The notes under the pieces: generated by a model | The model's input: only the letters and a program-made list of their open reading frames with translations | Databases searched by the model: none | What the model was told of the DNA's origin: nothing | From: Ignavibacteria bacterium | Lineage (GTDB): Bacteria; Bacteroidota; Ignavibacteria; Tepidaquicellales; OLB5 | Reading direction: 5' to 3' | DNA length: 38,515 nucleotides | Assembly: GCA_026417195.1 (NCBI GenBank) | Contig: JAOADS010000003.1 | Coordinates: forward strand, 1-38,515 | Made by a program: the position numbers and the translations under genes | In this document: in pieces, positions 25,658 to 35,600 of the stretch | How the letters are laid out: the number at the start of each line of letters is the position of its first letter | Position numbering within the stretch: the stretch's first letter is position 1

Positions 25658-26914
25658 ATGAAAAAGTTAATTTTCATTAATCTCGTTTTATTTATTGCTT
25701 CATCATCTGTAATTTCACAGACTGATAAAAACGGTGGTTCGTTGTATTCTATTTTCGGAATCGGAGACCTTAACTATACTTCTTCTGCACGAACTGAATC
25801 TATGGGGATATTAGGCATCTCCCTTTACGGTGATTACGTAAATACATTGAATCCTGCAACATGGACAAGAATACAAAGCACTCTATTCTCCACAAAGTTT
25901 AATCTTGAAAATATCCGTTCCGCTCAGGGAGACAGAAAAGCTGAAAGAACCTATGCAAACTTTGAAGGGTTCAATCTCTCCGTTCCGCTTAATAAAGGAA
26001 ATGGCTGGATATTAAGCTTAGGGATGAATTCATACAGCAACGTGAATTACGATACAAGATTCAGAGCTTCTTTAGAGGGAGAAAATTACACTCAAACCTA
26101 TAGTGGCAACGGAGGTCTTAACAGGCTTAACGTTGGTTTCTCATATATAATATTTCGTTATTTTTCATTCGGGGCACAGTTCAACTACGGATTCGGAAAT
26201 ATCAACAAATCACTTGATATTGATTTCGATAATGCTGCTCTATTTGACACAAGGAACATCTCCTCAAACACACTTTCCGGATTTTACTTCAACACAGGTA
26301 TTATATTTCATGGTTTCGGAAAAATCTTTAACTCAAAAAAGCTTGATAACCTTACTCTTGGACTTGTATTTTCATCACCGGCGAAACTTAATTCAAAGAT
26401 TACCTCAAGGTATAACCGTTCGGTTAACAATATAGACACAATAGAATCAGCAGAAGGAAAAATAGAAGTGCCCATGGGATTTGGAATTGGCATTTCTAAT
26501 ACATTTTCCGGAAAATTAACTGTAGCTGCAGATTTGTGGATACAGCAGTGGGATAAGTACCTTTATTACGGAAATCATCCTGAAGAAATTAAAGACAATT
26601 TCCGTGCGGGCATTGGTATTGAATATACTCCTTCATCAAGGTATGACGAAAGTTTCATTAAAAAAATTTCTTACAGGTTAGGAGCAACATACATCCAGGA
26701 CTACCTGAAAATCAAAGGAGAGAACATAAATCAAATATCTGTAAGCGCAGGTCTTTCTCTCCCTATCAGTAAATACAATTCACTTGATGTTTTCATTAAA
26801 TATGGCATTCGGGGAAAAAATGAAAATGGTTTAATTAAAGACAATGTTGTAAAATTCGGTGCTTCAGTTAAACTAGGGGAACTTTGGTTCCTTCAGCCAA
26901 AAGATGATTTTTGA
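25658..26914 (+). CDS. Outer-membrane beta-barrel protein (FadL/PorV-like layout)
   Basis: 418 aa. A signal peptide (MKKLIFINLVLFIASSSVIS, then QTDKNGG) precedes the Bacteroidota motif YSIFGIGDLNYTSSARTESM and NTLNPATWTR; this start, with a glycine-rich plug and an NPA triplet, is typical of FadL/PorV-like barrels. The rest alternates amphipathic strands about ten residues long (NGWILSLGMNSYSN, FSFGAQFNYGFGN, KLTVAADLWIQQWDKYLYYG, INQISVSAGLSLPI) and ends with a strand, GASVKLGELWFLQPKDDF. The cargo is not identifiable. It begins 1 nt after the DUF4270-like gene, so the lipoprotein and barrel may form a complex (inference from coupling). Confidence 0.75.
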   Translation: MKKLIFINLVLFIASSSVISQTDKNGGSLYSIFGIGDLNYTSSARTESMGILGISLYGDYVNTLNPATWTRIQSTLFSTKFNLENIRSAQGDRKAERTYANFEGFNLSVPLNKGNGWILSLGMNSYSNVNYDTRFRASLEGENYTQTYSGNGGLNRLNVGFSYIIFRYFSFGAQFNYGFGNINKSLDIDFDNAALFDTRNISSNTLSGFYFNTGIIFHGFGKIFNSKKLDNLTLGLVFSSPAKLNSKITSRYNRSVNNIDTIESAEGKIEVPMGFGIGISNTFSGKLTVAADLWIQQWDKYLYYGNHPEEIKDNFRAGIGIEYTPSSRYDESFIKKISYRLGATYIQDYLKIKGENINQISVSAGLSLPISKYNSLDVFIKYGIRGKNENGLIKDNVVKFGASVKLGELWFLQPKDDF

Positions 26915-26935
26915 TAAAACAGCTTAATTAATCAT

Positions 26936-28237
26936 ATGACAGCTTTAGAAAATCTAGATCCTCAGATTTACAAAGCCCTTAAAAACGAACTACAGAGGCA
27001 GAATAATAAACTGGAACTCATTGCCTCGGAAAACTTTACCAGCATTGCTGTAATGGAGGCTATGGGTTCAGTTATGACAAATAAATATGCAGAAGGATAT
27101 CCGGGAAAAAGATATTACGGCGGATGTGAATACGTTGATATAGCTGAAAACCTTGCAAGGGACAGGGCTAAGGAATTATTTGGTGCTGAATATGTAAATG
27201 TTCAGCCTCACTCAGGCTCTCAGGCAAACATGGCAGTTTATTTTGTTTTGGTTAAACCCGGAGACAAAGTCATGGGAATGGATCTTTCTCACGGAGGACA
27301 TTTAACACACGGTTCACCGGTAAATTTCTCAGGCCAGCTGTATAACTTTGTGCAGTACGGAATAAACCCGGACACAGAACTTCTGGACTACGATGCAATA
27401 GAAGAAATAGCTGTCAGAGAAAAACCAAAAATGATAACAGTTGGTGCAAGTGCATATTCCAGAAACATTGATTACAGCAGATTCCGTGAAATTGCAGATA
27501 AGGTAAACGCATTCCTGCTTGCAGATATTGCACATCCAGCCGGACTCATAGCAGCTGGTTTACTGAACGATCCCCTGCCTCACTGTCACGTTGTTACAAC
27601 AACAACACATAAAACACTCAGGGGACCACGGGGCGGAATGATTATGATGGGAAAAGACTTTGAAAATCCATTTGGACATAAAGCACCTAAATCCGGAAGA
27701 ACGAAAATGATGAGCGAGCTGATTGATTCAATGGTTATACCCGGAATACAGGGAGGACCTCTTATGCATGTAATAGCAGCAAAGGCAGTAGCATTTAAAG
27801 AAGCCCTGGATGAGGATTTCAAAACCTATGCATCACAGGTAATAAAAAATGCTCAGGTATTAGCATCCGGATTAACCAAACACGGATTCAAAGTAATATC
27901 AGGCGGTACAGATAATCACCTGATGCTCGTTGATCTCAGAAATAAAAACATAACAGGCAAAAAAGCTCAGGAGTTACTTGATGAAGTAGGAATAACCTGC
28001 AACAAAAATGCAGTGCCATTCGATGATAAAAGTCCGTTGATAACAAGTGGAATAAGATTAGGTACTCCAGCTCTCACAACAAGGGGAATGAAGGAAAAAG
28101 AAATGGAAACTGTGGCAGATATGATAAACGAAATTATATCTGCCCCGGAAGATGAAGAAGTAAAAGAAAAAGTAAGAAAGAAAATAGAAGACATTACATC
28201 AGAATATCCCTTATATCCTGAACTTTTTACGTGGTGA
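26936..28237 (+). CDS. glyA: Serine hydroxymethyltransferase
   Basis: Interconverts serine and glycine, passing a one-carbon unit to tetrahydrofolate; PLP enzyme of fold type I, 433 aa, cytoplasmic. Signatures are [58 protein letters not shown], the PLP lysine Lys226 in [16 protein letters not shown], and [22 protein letters not shown] near the C-terminus. The ATG at 26936 is 21 nt after the barrel gene, too short for a separate riboswitch. tatC follows after 6 nt. Confidence 0.98.
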   Translation: MTALENLDPQIYKALKNELQRQNNKLELIASENFTSIAVMEAMGSVMTNKYAEGYPGKRYYGGCEYVDIAENLARDRAKELFGAEYVNVQPHSGSQANMAVYFVLVKPGDKVMGMDLSHGGHLTHGSPVNFSGQLYNFVQYGINPDTELLDYDAIEEIAVREKPKMITVGASAYSRNIDYSRFREIADKVNAFLLADIAHPAGLIAAGLLNDPLPHCHVVTTTTHKTLRGPRGGMIMMGKDFENPFGHKAPKSGRTKMMSELIDSMVIPGIQGGPLMHVIAAKAVAFKEALDEDFKTYASQVIKNAQVLASGLTKHGFKVISGGTDNHLMLVDLRNKNITGKKAQELLDEVGITCNKNAVPFDDKSPLITSGIRLGTPALTTRGMKEKEMETVADMINEIISAPEDEEVKEKVRKKIEDITSEYPLYPELFTW

Positions 28238-28243
28238 TTAACC

Positions 28244-28993
28244 ATGCCTGAAGAAAAAACTGATTCTCAGGAACTCGGCGAAATGAGTTTTCTTGACCAT
28301 CTGGAAGAGTTCAGATGGCGCCTGATAAAATCATTAATCGGAATTGTTATAGGAGCTATCATAGCCGGAATATTCATAGATTACATAATGAACGACTTTT
28401 TACTGGCACCTGCAAGAAAAACCCAGCCTCCTCTGGAGTTAATCAATCTGAAACCATATGGGCAGCTTGTTTTATACATGGAAGTAATACTTGTCTGCGG
28501 AGTAATAATCAGCATCCCTAATATATTCTATCAGTTATGGAGGTTTATAGAACCCGGACTATTGCCCCATGAAAGAAGATATATTTCATCAATAGTTGTT
28601 TTTTCATCATTCTGTTTCCTGGGAGGAATAGCTTTTGCATATTTCATTATGCTTCCTACTGCTCTTAAATTCTTCGCAGCATTCGGAACACAGGAAATTG
28701 TAAACAACATAGCAGTAAATGAGTATTTCAGCTTTGTAATTTCTGTCATGCTGACAGCCGGCATTGTTTTCGAACTTCCTATGGTCTCATTTTTTCTCTC
28801 CAAACTCGGGATACTTACGCCAGTCTTTATGAAGAAATACAGAAAACATGCCATAGTCCTGATATTGCTGCTTGCCGGTTTATTAACACCAAGTCCGGAT
28901 ATTACCAGTCAGCTTTTATTGGGGGTACCGCTTCTGATATTATATGAAATAAGTATATTAATTTCAAAATCCTCACAGCCTAAAAGAGATTAA
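28244..28993 (+). CDS. tatC: Sec-independent protein translocase subunit TatC
   Basis: Receptor subunit of the twin-arginine translocase in the inner membrane, recognising RR signal peptides of folded proteins; 249 aa. The conserved N-terminal cytoplasmic stretch MSFLDHLEEFRWRLIKS is present, then six hydrophobic helices. Between them are the family marks IPNIFYQLWRFIEPGLLPHERRY and FSFVISVMLTAGIVFELPMV, the latter with the conserved Glu, and the end shows LTPSPDITSQLLLGVPLLILYE. No tatA or tatB is in the window. Position between glyA and the prenyl synthase suggests a housekeeping operon. Confidence 0.97.
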   Translation: MPEEKTDSQELGEMSFLDHLEEFRWRLIKSLIGIVIGAIIAGIFIDYIMNDFLLAPARKTQPPLELINLKPYGQLVLYMEVILVCGVIISIPNIFYQLWRFIEPGLLPHERRYISSIVVFSSFCFLGGIAFAYFIMLPTALKFFAAFGTQEIVNNIAVNEYFSFVISVMLTAGIVFELPMVSFFLSKLGILTPVFMKKYRKHAIVLILLLAGLLTPSPDITSQLLLGVPLLILYEISILISKSSQPKRD

Positions 28994-28995
28994 CC

Positions 28996-29973
28996 TTGGA
29001 TAACGAACTCAGGAGAATATCAAAACCCATTGAAAAAGAACTCTCAGAATTCAGGGAACACTTCACACTTGCAATTAAATCAAAGGTTGCACTGGTAGAT
29101 CTAATCGGGAAATACATACTAAGACAGAAAGGAAAAAAAATAAGACCTATACTTGTTCTGTTGTCAGCAAAACTATGCGGAGAAATTAATCCCAGAACCT
29201 ATGTTGCAGCAACGCTTGTAGAACTGCTTCACACCGCAACGCTTATACATGATGATGTTGTGGACGATGCAAAGACAAGACGGGGACTTGCTTCAATAAA
29301 TGCAGTATGGAAAAACAAGATTGCAGTTCTTATGGGAGATTTTCTTCTCTCAAGGGGATTACTCATAGCACTTGAGAACGACGAATGCGGTTTCCTGAAA
29401 ATAACTTCACGGGCGGTAAAGAGAATGAGTGAAGGGGAGTTGCTGCAGATACAGAAAAGCAGGAAGTTTGACGTGAGTGAAGAGGTTTACTTTAAAATCA
29501 TTTCTGATAAAACTGCCTCTCTTATTTCAACCTGTTGTGAGCTCGGTGCAGCCAGTTCATCTTCTGCCTCACGGGAAGTTACACTTCTCAGGGAATATGG
29601 TGAAAATCTGGGTATAGCATTCCAGCTGAGGGACGATATACTTGATTACGTTGGCAAAAAGAAAATAATGGGAAAGGCTTCAGGTTCAGACCTTAAGGAA
29701 AAGAAGTTCACTCTACCTCTTATTCATGCTATCAGTAATTCATCAAAGAAAGAATCACGTGAAATAATCAGCCTTCTTAAAAACGGCTCAGATAAGAAAT
29801 CAAAGACAATAGTCTATGACTTCATAAAAGCCCACAGAGGAATTGAATATTCAATCGAGAAAACCGTTCAATACTGTAATAAGGCAAAAAGCAAGATAGC
29901 AGCTTTCAACGATTCAGATATTAAATTAACCCTTATGCAGTTTACAGACTTCATTGCAGAAAGAGTTAACTGA
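28996..29973 (+). CDS. Polyprenyl diphosphate synthase (trans-type)
   Basis: Condenses isopentenyl diphosphate with an allylic diphosphate into the long prenyl chain of quinones, 325 aa. The first aspartate-rich motif is LIHDDVVDDAKTRRG (Asp86 onward) and the second LRDDILDYVG (about 212-219). GKKIRPILVLLSAK carries the IPP-binding Lys-Arg region. The product is probably the menaquinone side chain (octa- or heptaprenyl), but chain length cannot be read safely. The start is a TTG 2 nt after the tatC stop, with no usable ATG near; der follows after 11 nt. Confidence 0.93.
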   Translation: MDNELRRISKPIEKELSEFREHFTLAIKSKVALVDLIGKYILRQKGKKIRPILVLLSAKLCGEINPRTYVAATLVELLHTATLIHDDVVDDAKTRRGLASINAVWKNKIAVLMGDFLLSRGLLIALENDECGFLKITSRAVKRMSEGELLQIQKSRKFDVSEEVYFKIISDKTASLISTCCELGAASSSSASREVTLLREYGENLGIAFQLRDDILDYVGKKKIMGKASGSDLKEKKFTLPLIHAISNSSKKESREIISLLKNGSDKKSKTIVYDFIKAHRGIEYSIEKTVQYCNKAKSKIAAFNDSDIKLTLMQFTDFIAERVN

Positions 29974-29984
29974 CTCATTTCCCC

Positions 29985-31361
29985 ATGGCACAACCCGTAG
30001 TTGCTATCATCGGAAGACCTAATGTGGGTAAATCATCACTGTTTAACAGGCTCACAGGAACAAAAAAAGCTATAGTCCATAGCACTTCCGGCGTAACAAG
30101 AGACAGAAATTACGGTGAGGTTACATGGAACGGGAAAAGATTTTTCCTGATCGATACTGGAGGATACATTCCTCACAGCAAAGATCTTTTCGAATCTGCG
30201 ATCCGCGAACAGGTAACCATATCCATCGAAGAAGCTGATATTATCCTTTTTGTTGTTGACGCTAAAACCGGTCCGGTTCCTCTTGATGAAGAGATAGCAT
30301 ATGTTCTCCGAAACCGTAAAAACCATGAAAATAAAAAAATCCTGCTGGTAGTAAATAAAACGGACAGAAAGGAAGATGAAGAATCACTTAATGCATTTTA
30401 TAAATTAGGTTTCGGAGAACCTCTGCAGGTTTCAGCGCTCACCGGAAGAAATTCAGGAGACCTGCTGGACGTAATAACTAATGAAATAAAATACACCCCC
30501 TCTGATAAAAAGCAAAAGGAAACTATCAGGATATCAATCATAGGCAGACCAAATGTCGGAAAATCTTCAATCAATAACATTCTCATGAATGAAGTAAAAA
30601 GTATAGTAACCGATGTACCCGGCACAACCAGAGATTCAATTGACAGCCGCATAAGATATCAGGGCAGGGAAATTACACTGATTGATACAGCGGGATTAAG
30701 AAAAAAAAGTAAAATCAGACAGACAGAATCACTTGAATACTATTCGGTCATCAGGACTTACAGGAGTATTGAAAGATGTGATGTTGCAGTTCTTGTTATA
30801 GATGCAACAACCATAATGAGCAAACTTTCCAGATTCCGAGATCCGTCACTTGCTTCTTTTAAATTAAGCAGGGAGGATACGGAAATAATAAACACGGCAG
30901 CTGAGATGAAGAAAGGATTACTTGTTGTAGTTAACAAATGGGACCTGATTGAAAAAAAATCCAACACTGCAAAGATCTTTGAAATGAAAGTGAAGGAACA
31001 TCTTAAAACATATTCCTGGCTTCCGTTTCTGTTTACCTCTGCAATGAAAAAACAAAGGATATTTAAAATACTTGATATGTGTTTAGCTGTTTACTCAGAA
31101 AGAAGTAAAAAAATAAAAACCAGTGACCTTAATTCCAGACTTCTTAAGCTTATAAATAAATTTCCTCCCCGCTCAGAAAAACACAGGGAAATTAAAATTA
31201 ATTATATAACCCAGCTTCAGAGTTCTCCTCCTGTAATAGTGTTCTACTGTAACCTGCCATCTGAAATACAGCCTAACTACAGGAAATTTCTTGAGAATAA
31301 AATAAGGGAAAACTTCGGCTTTACCGGCGTTCCTCTAACCCTGGTATTCAGAAAGAAATAG
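29985..31361 (+). CDS. der: Ribosome-associated GTPase Der (EngA)
   Basis: Essential GTPase that helps mature the 50S ribosomal subunit; two G domains in tandem plus a KH-like domain, 458 aa. G domain 1: GRPNVGKSSLFN (residues 10-21), the switch region SGVTRDRNYGEV, DTGGYI and NKTD. G domain 2 starts near residue 186: GRPNVGKSSINN, VPGTTRDSID, DTAGLRKKSKI and NKWDLIE. The C-terminal KH-like domain ends PVIVFYCNLP and FGFTGVPLTLVFRKK. It is the last gene of the plus-strand run; its stop lies 1 nt from the stop of the convergent TPM gene, with no terminator visible between them. Confidence 0.98.
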   Translation: MAQPVVAIIGRPNVGKSSLFNRLTGTKKAIVHSTSGVTRDRNYGEVTWNGKRFFLIDTGGYIPHSKDLFESAIREQVTISIEEADIILFVVDAKTGPVPLDEEIAYVLRNRKNHENKKILLVVNKTDRKEDEESLNAFYKLGFGEPLQVSALTGRNSGDLLDVITNEIKYTPSDKKQKETIRISIIGRPNVGKSSINNILMNEVKSIVTDVPGTTRDSIDSRIRYQGREITLIDTAGLRKKSKIRQTESLEYYSVIRTYRSIERCDVAVLVIDATTIMSKLSRFRDPSLASFKLSREDTEIINTAAEMKKGLLVVVNKWDLIEKKSNTAKIFEMKVKEHLKTYSWLPFLFTSAMKKQRIFKILDMCLAVYSERSKKIKTSDLNSRLLKLINKFPPRSEKHREIKINYITQLQSSPPVIVFYCNLPSEIQPNYRKFLENKIRENFGFTGVPLTLVFRKK

Positions 31362-31362
31362 T

Positions 31363-31821
31363 TCAGTTGATTATGATTTCCCCTTGAATTTCATCTTCAC
31401 TACTGCCTCTTTGAGGAAATTCCTTCTCTAGTAATTTTTGCGCTTTACGAATAAGGGTAAGTATTCCTTCTGCAAATTTTCCCTGTCTGAATGATTCCTG
31501 AAGTTCCGATTCAAGTTCATTCCAGAATTCATCAGGAATTTTTCTATAAATTCCTTCATCAGCTATTATATCAAAATACTTCTCACTGAAAAGTACGTAA
31601 AACAATATTCCCGTTCTGTATTTTGTATTGCTGACCCCAAGTCTTCTGAAATCCTTTAAGGCGAGTTCGTGCCTGTCATAAAGTTTTTCCCATAGCGTAA
31701 GTCTCTCATGAAAGCTTAAGACTATCTCTCCGCAGGTTTTCCTCTCCAGTTCATCAAGTGCTTCCTGAATTTTCTGAAGATCCTCCTCACTGAAATATTT
31801 ATAAATCCAACTTTCTTTCAT
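31363..31821 (-). CDS. TPM-domain protein, soluble form
   Basis: 152 aa from the ATG at 31821. A longer frame (to 31941) would begin inside the other TPM gene and has no family resemblance there, so I reject it. The domain runs from YFSEEDLQKIQEALDELERKTCGEIVLSF to QGKFAEGILTLIRKAQKLLEKEFP, a TPM (YgcG/TLP18.3/Psb32) fold with the repeated -EI- and -GILF- strands. No signal peptide or membrane helix is visible, so it probably acts in the cytoplasm or on the inner face of the membrane. TPM proteins are linked to membrane protein quality control and photosystem repair in plants. It lies 13 nt after the other TPM gene, as a pair common in Bacteroidota. Confidence 0.82.
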   Translation of the reverse strand: MKESWIYKYFSEEDLQKIQEALDELERKTCGEIVLSFHERLTLWEKLYDRHELALKDFRRLGVSNTKYRTGILFYVLFSEKYFDIIADEGIYRKIPDEFWNELESELQESFRQGKFAEGILTLIRKAQKLLEKEFPQRGSSEDEIQGEIIIN

Positions 31822-31834
31822 ATCTGAACCAGAT

Positions 31835-32599
31835 TTACCAGCTGCCACTTGCACCTCCTCCCCCGAATGATCCGCCACCGCCGGAAAAACCTCCGCTGAA
31901 GAATCCTCCGGAATTGCTGCCTGAAGACCATGAACTTCCACCGGTATACCACCAGTTCGTATTTCCTCCTCTTACCCAGCCAAGTGATCTTGATACAGTT
32001 GAAATGACAAAAATCAGGAAAAATATAACTATGAATATAAAAACAGGAAAGGGCATACAGCAAATCATAAAACTGTCTGAAGATTCATCATAGGTTTTCT
32101 CCTGAGTATATTCACCTCTTGTAGCTTTTATTATTGCATCAACACCAGCATTTATACCTTCATAAAAATTACCTTTCTTAAACTCCGGCGTAATTTCTTT
32201 CCTTATTATCTGATTACACAGTGCATCAGGCAAAGCTCCTTCAAGACCATAACCCACTTCAATCCTCAGCTTCCTGTCGTTCTTAGCTATGTAAATCAAC
32301 ACTCCGTTATTTTTACCCCTCTGCCCTATTCCGTTTTTCTCAGCTATTTCAAAAGACCTCTCTTCAAGCAATGCTGAACCAAGAGAAGATTCCATCCAGA
32401 CCACAACCTGATTTGATGTTTCCTTCTCAAAGTCTGACAGTTTTTTTTCTAGTAAACCGATCTCCTCAGGCTTCAGAGTACCGGTTTTATCTGTAACATA
32501 AGTTCTTATCTTTATGTCGTCCTGAATCTTCTGATTGGATTCCGCAAAAATACATCCTGAGAAAATAATCAGTAAAACTATGGGATTCAGATTTGCCAA
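31835..32599 (-). CDS. TPM-domain membrane protein with Gly-rich tail (YgcG-like)
   Basis: 254 aa. The TTG at 32599 gives a short, hydrophobic N-terminal signal (LNPIVLLIIFSGCIFAES). The TPM domain (about 33-160: YVTDKTGTLKPEEIGLLEKKL, SNQVVVWMESSLG, NNGVLIYIAKNDRKLRIEVGYGLEGALPDAL) faces the periplasm. A transmembrane helix (FPVFIFIVIFFLIFVIS) and a Gly/Ser-rich tail ending in SGGGGSFGGGGASGSW follow. This is the usual YgcG layout: signal, TPM, helix, Gly-rich tail, often paired with LemA; no lemA is in the window. It lies 58 nt after carB, so read-through from carB or a promoter inside that gap is possible. Confidence 0.88.
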   Translation of the reverse strand: MANLNPIVLLIIFSGCIFAESNQKIQDDIKIRTYVTDKTGTLKPEEIGLLEKKLSDFEKETSNQVVVWMESSLGSALLEERSFEIAEKNGIGQRGKNNGVLIYIAKNDRKLRIEVGYGLEGALPDALCNQIIRKEITPEFKKGNFYEGINAGVDAIIKATRGEYTQEKTYDESSDSFMICCMPFPVFIFIVIFFLIFVISTVSRSLGWVRGGNTNWWYTGGSSWSSGSNSGGFFSGGFSGGGGSFGGGGASGSW

Positions 32600-32657
32600 G
32601 TCAGATTAAATAAATTTTCTATGTAGAATTCAGATAAACATTACCAGACGGTAGGCA

Positions 32658-35600
32658 CTACAGATATTCATCTACACTTCTTATTTCCAACTGATCTTTT
32701 GAATATTTATATAGTGAATTAACAAAAAGGACAGCTATTTTAATGTTATTTATCAGTGGAATATTGTAGTCAATAGCCTTTCGTCTGATGATAAAACCAT
32801 CCCTTTCGGATTTGTGCGGATGTTTGAGAGACTGGGTGTTGATGACAAGATCAAACTCTTTTCTCTCAAGCATATTCAGAATGTTAGGTGATTTCTTTTC
32901 GTTGATCTTGTAGACGTGTTTTGCCCTTATGCCGTTATCCCTTAAAACTTTGTGAGTGTTCGTGGTAGCAAAAATCCTGTAACCCATCTCCTGAAGTTTT
33001 CTGGCACTTTCAAGAAATTCTATTTTATCCTCTATATCACCAAGGGTAAGCAGAAGATTTTTTCTGGGCAGTCTGAAACCGGTGGAAAGCAGTGATTTCA
33101 GAAATGCTTCTTCAAGATCATTACCGAAGCAGGCAACCTCTCCTGTTGATGCCATTTCAACTCCAAGTATCGGATCGGCTCCGCTTAAACGTGAAAACGA
33201 AAATTGGGGAGCCTTTACTACTATGTGATCAAGATCAAGGGTTTTATAGTCTCCCTTTATGTCCATTCCGAGTATTGCCTTAACAGCAAACTCTATGAAG
33301 TTATAACCTGTGGCTTTTGAGACAAACGGAAACGAGCGGCTGGCTCTCAGATTACACTCAATCACTTTAACCCTGTTATCCTTGGCAAGGAACTGAATGT
33401 TAAATGGTCCGGTAATTTTAAGTTCTCTCACAATTGCCTTTGTGATTTTCTTTATCTGATGAACTGTTTCAAAGTAAAGTTTCTGCGGAGGTATAACAAG
33501 CGTTGCATCTCCTGAATGAACACCTGCATTTTCAACATGTTCACTTATTGCGTAAATAACAAGTTCTCCGTTCTGGGCAACTCCGTCTATTTCTATTTCC
33601 TTTGCTCCTTCTTCAAACTTGGAGATCACTACAGGATATTCCTCTGAAATATGTGCGTTATTCTTTATATAATCTTCAAGGCTTTTTTCATCATGACATA
33701 CTTTCATTGCAGTACCCGATAAAACATATGAGGGACGGATCAAAACAGGATACCCTATCTGACGGGCAAATTTCTTCGCCCGTTTGATATCAGACAACTC
33801 CTGCCACTCAGGCTGATCAATTTCAAGTTTATCAAGTATAGTAGAGAATTTATTTCTGTCCTCGCATTTGTCAATTGAATGCGGTGAAGTTCCAAGTATC
33901 CATACATTACTCTGATGAAGCTTCAACGCCAGATTATTGGGGATCTGCCCGCCCATTGAAATTATTACACCAAGCGGTTTTTCAAATTCATAGATATCCA
34001 GAACTCTCTCAAGGCTTAACTCCTCAAAATAAAGCTTGTCACATATATCATAATCTGTGCTTACTGTTTCAGGATTGTAGTTAACCATAATTACCTTATA
34101 ACCTAGTTTACGGAGATATTTCGCAGTCGTAACACAGCACCAGTCAAACTCAACGGATGATCCTATTTTATATGGTCCGGAGCCTAATATCATGATTTTC
34201 TTTTCATCCCTTGAAGGTGTTTCCTGAATATCTGAAAATTCTCCGTGATAGGTTGAGTAAAGGTAATTTGTTTCAGCCGGATATTCCGCTGCAAGGGTAT
34301 CAATTTGCTTAAAGACAGGTAAAACTCCAAGCTCTTTTCTTTTTTTCCTTATTTCGTCTTCATCTGTTCCAACAAGTATTCCGATCTGCTTGTCCGAATA
34401 TCCAAGTTGCTTTGCCTTTTTAAGAAATTCATAACTTAGGCTGTTTATATCAACCTTTTCTTTCCTGAATCCGTCTATCAAAGCTATCTGATATAAAAAC
34501 CACCTGTCAATCTTTGACATCCGGTATATCTCATCAACCTCATATCCTTTCCTTAATGCACGGGAAATTGCAAAAAGTCTTCTCGGAGAAGGTGTTACAA
34601 TATCCTCATCTATTGTTTCAGTTCTGGATTTATTTAATACGAGTCCGAACTTACCTACCTGAAGCATTCTTATAGCTTTCTGAAGAACTTCAGGAAAACT
34701 TCTGCCTATCGCCATAACCTCGCCGACTGATTTCATTTTGCTACCTATCTGTTCATCTGCACCGGGAAATTTCTGCAGGTCCCATCTCGGTATTTTCAGA
34801 GCTACATAATCAAGAGCCGGTTCAAAACAACTGTAGGTTCTTTTAGTAATTGAGTTCTGTAACTCTGTTAGTTTGTAACCTAGGGCAAGCTTCGCTGCAA
34901 TATATGCAAGCGGATATCCTGTAACCTTCGATGCTAATGCAGATGAACGGGAAAGCCTTGCATTGACTTCAATGACACGGTAATCAAATTCACCATCATC
35001 AGTAAGCGATCTGGGATTCAGTGCAAACTGTATGTTGCACTCACCAAGAATTCTGAAATGCCTGATAGTCTTGATTGCAATATCCCTTAGAGTATGATAC
35101 TCCATATTTGAGAGAGTCTGGGACGGTGATATTACTATACTTTCACCGGTATGAACTCCAAGGGGATCAAAGTTTTCCATATTACATACAGTGATGCAAT
35201 TATCAGCCTCGTCTCTGACAACTTCATATTCTATTTCCTTCCAGCCCCGCAGATCTTCTTCAATCAAGACCTGTGGTGAGTATGAAAAGGCTTCCTTTAA
35301 CGCTTTCTTTAATTCCTTTTCATTACCTGCAAAACCAGATCCAAGTCCGCCAAGAGTAAATCCAGCCCGTAAAATAACCGGATATCCGACCTCTCTTGCA
35401 GCCTTTACTCCGGCATCTATTGATTTTACCGCTATACTTTTCGGAGTTCTTACTTTTATCTTATTAAGTTCCTTTACAAAGAGTTCCCTGTCTTCAGTCT
35501 TATTTATTGAATCTATCGGCGTTCCAAGAACCGTGACGGAATATTTTTTCAATACCCCGCTTTTGGCTAACTCAAGTCCGCAGTTAAGTGCTGTCTGCCC

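Noticed and set aside
26915..26935. Glycine or folate riboswitch before glyA.
   Set aside because: The gap to the upstream gene is only 21 nt, too short for either aptamer.
31822..31941. N-terminal extension of the second TPM protein.
   Set aside because: The extra 40 residues lie in another frame of the Gly-rich tail of the upstream TPM gene and resemble nothing in the family; the ATG at 31821 opens the recognisable domain.
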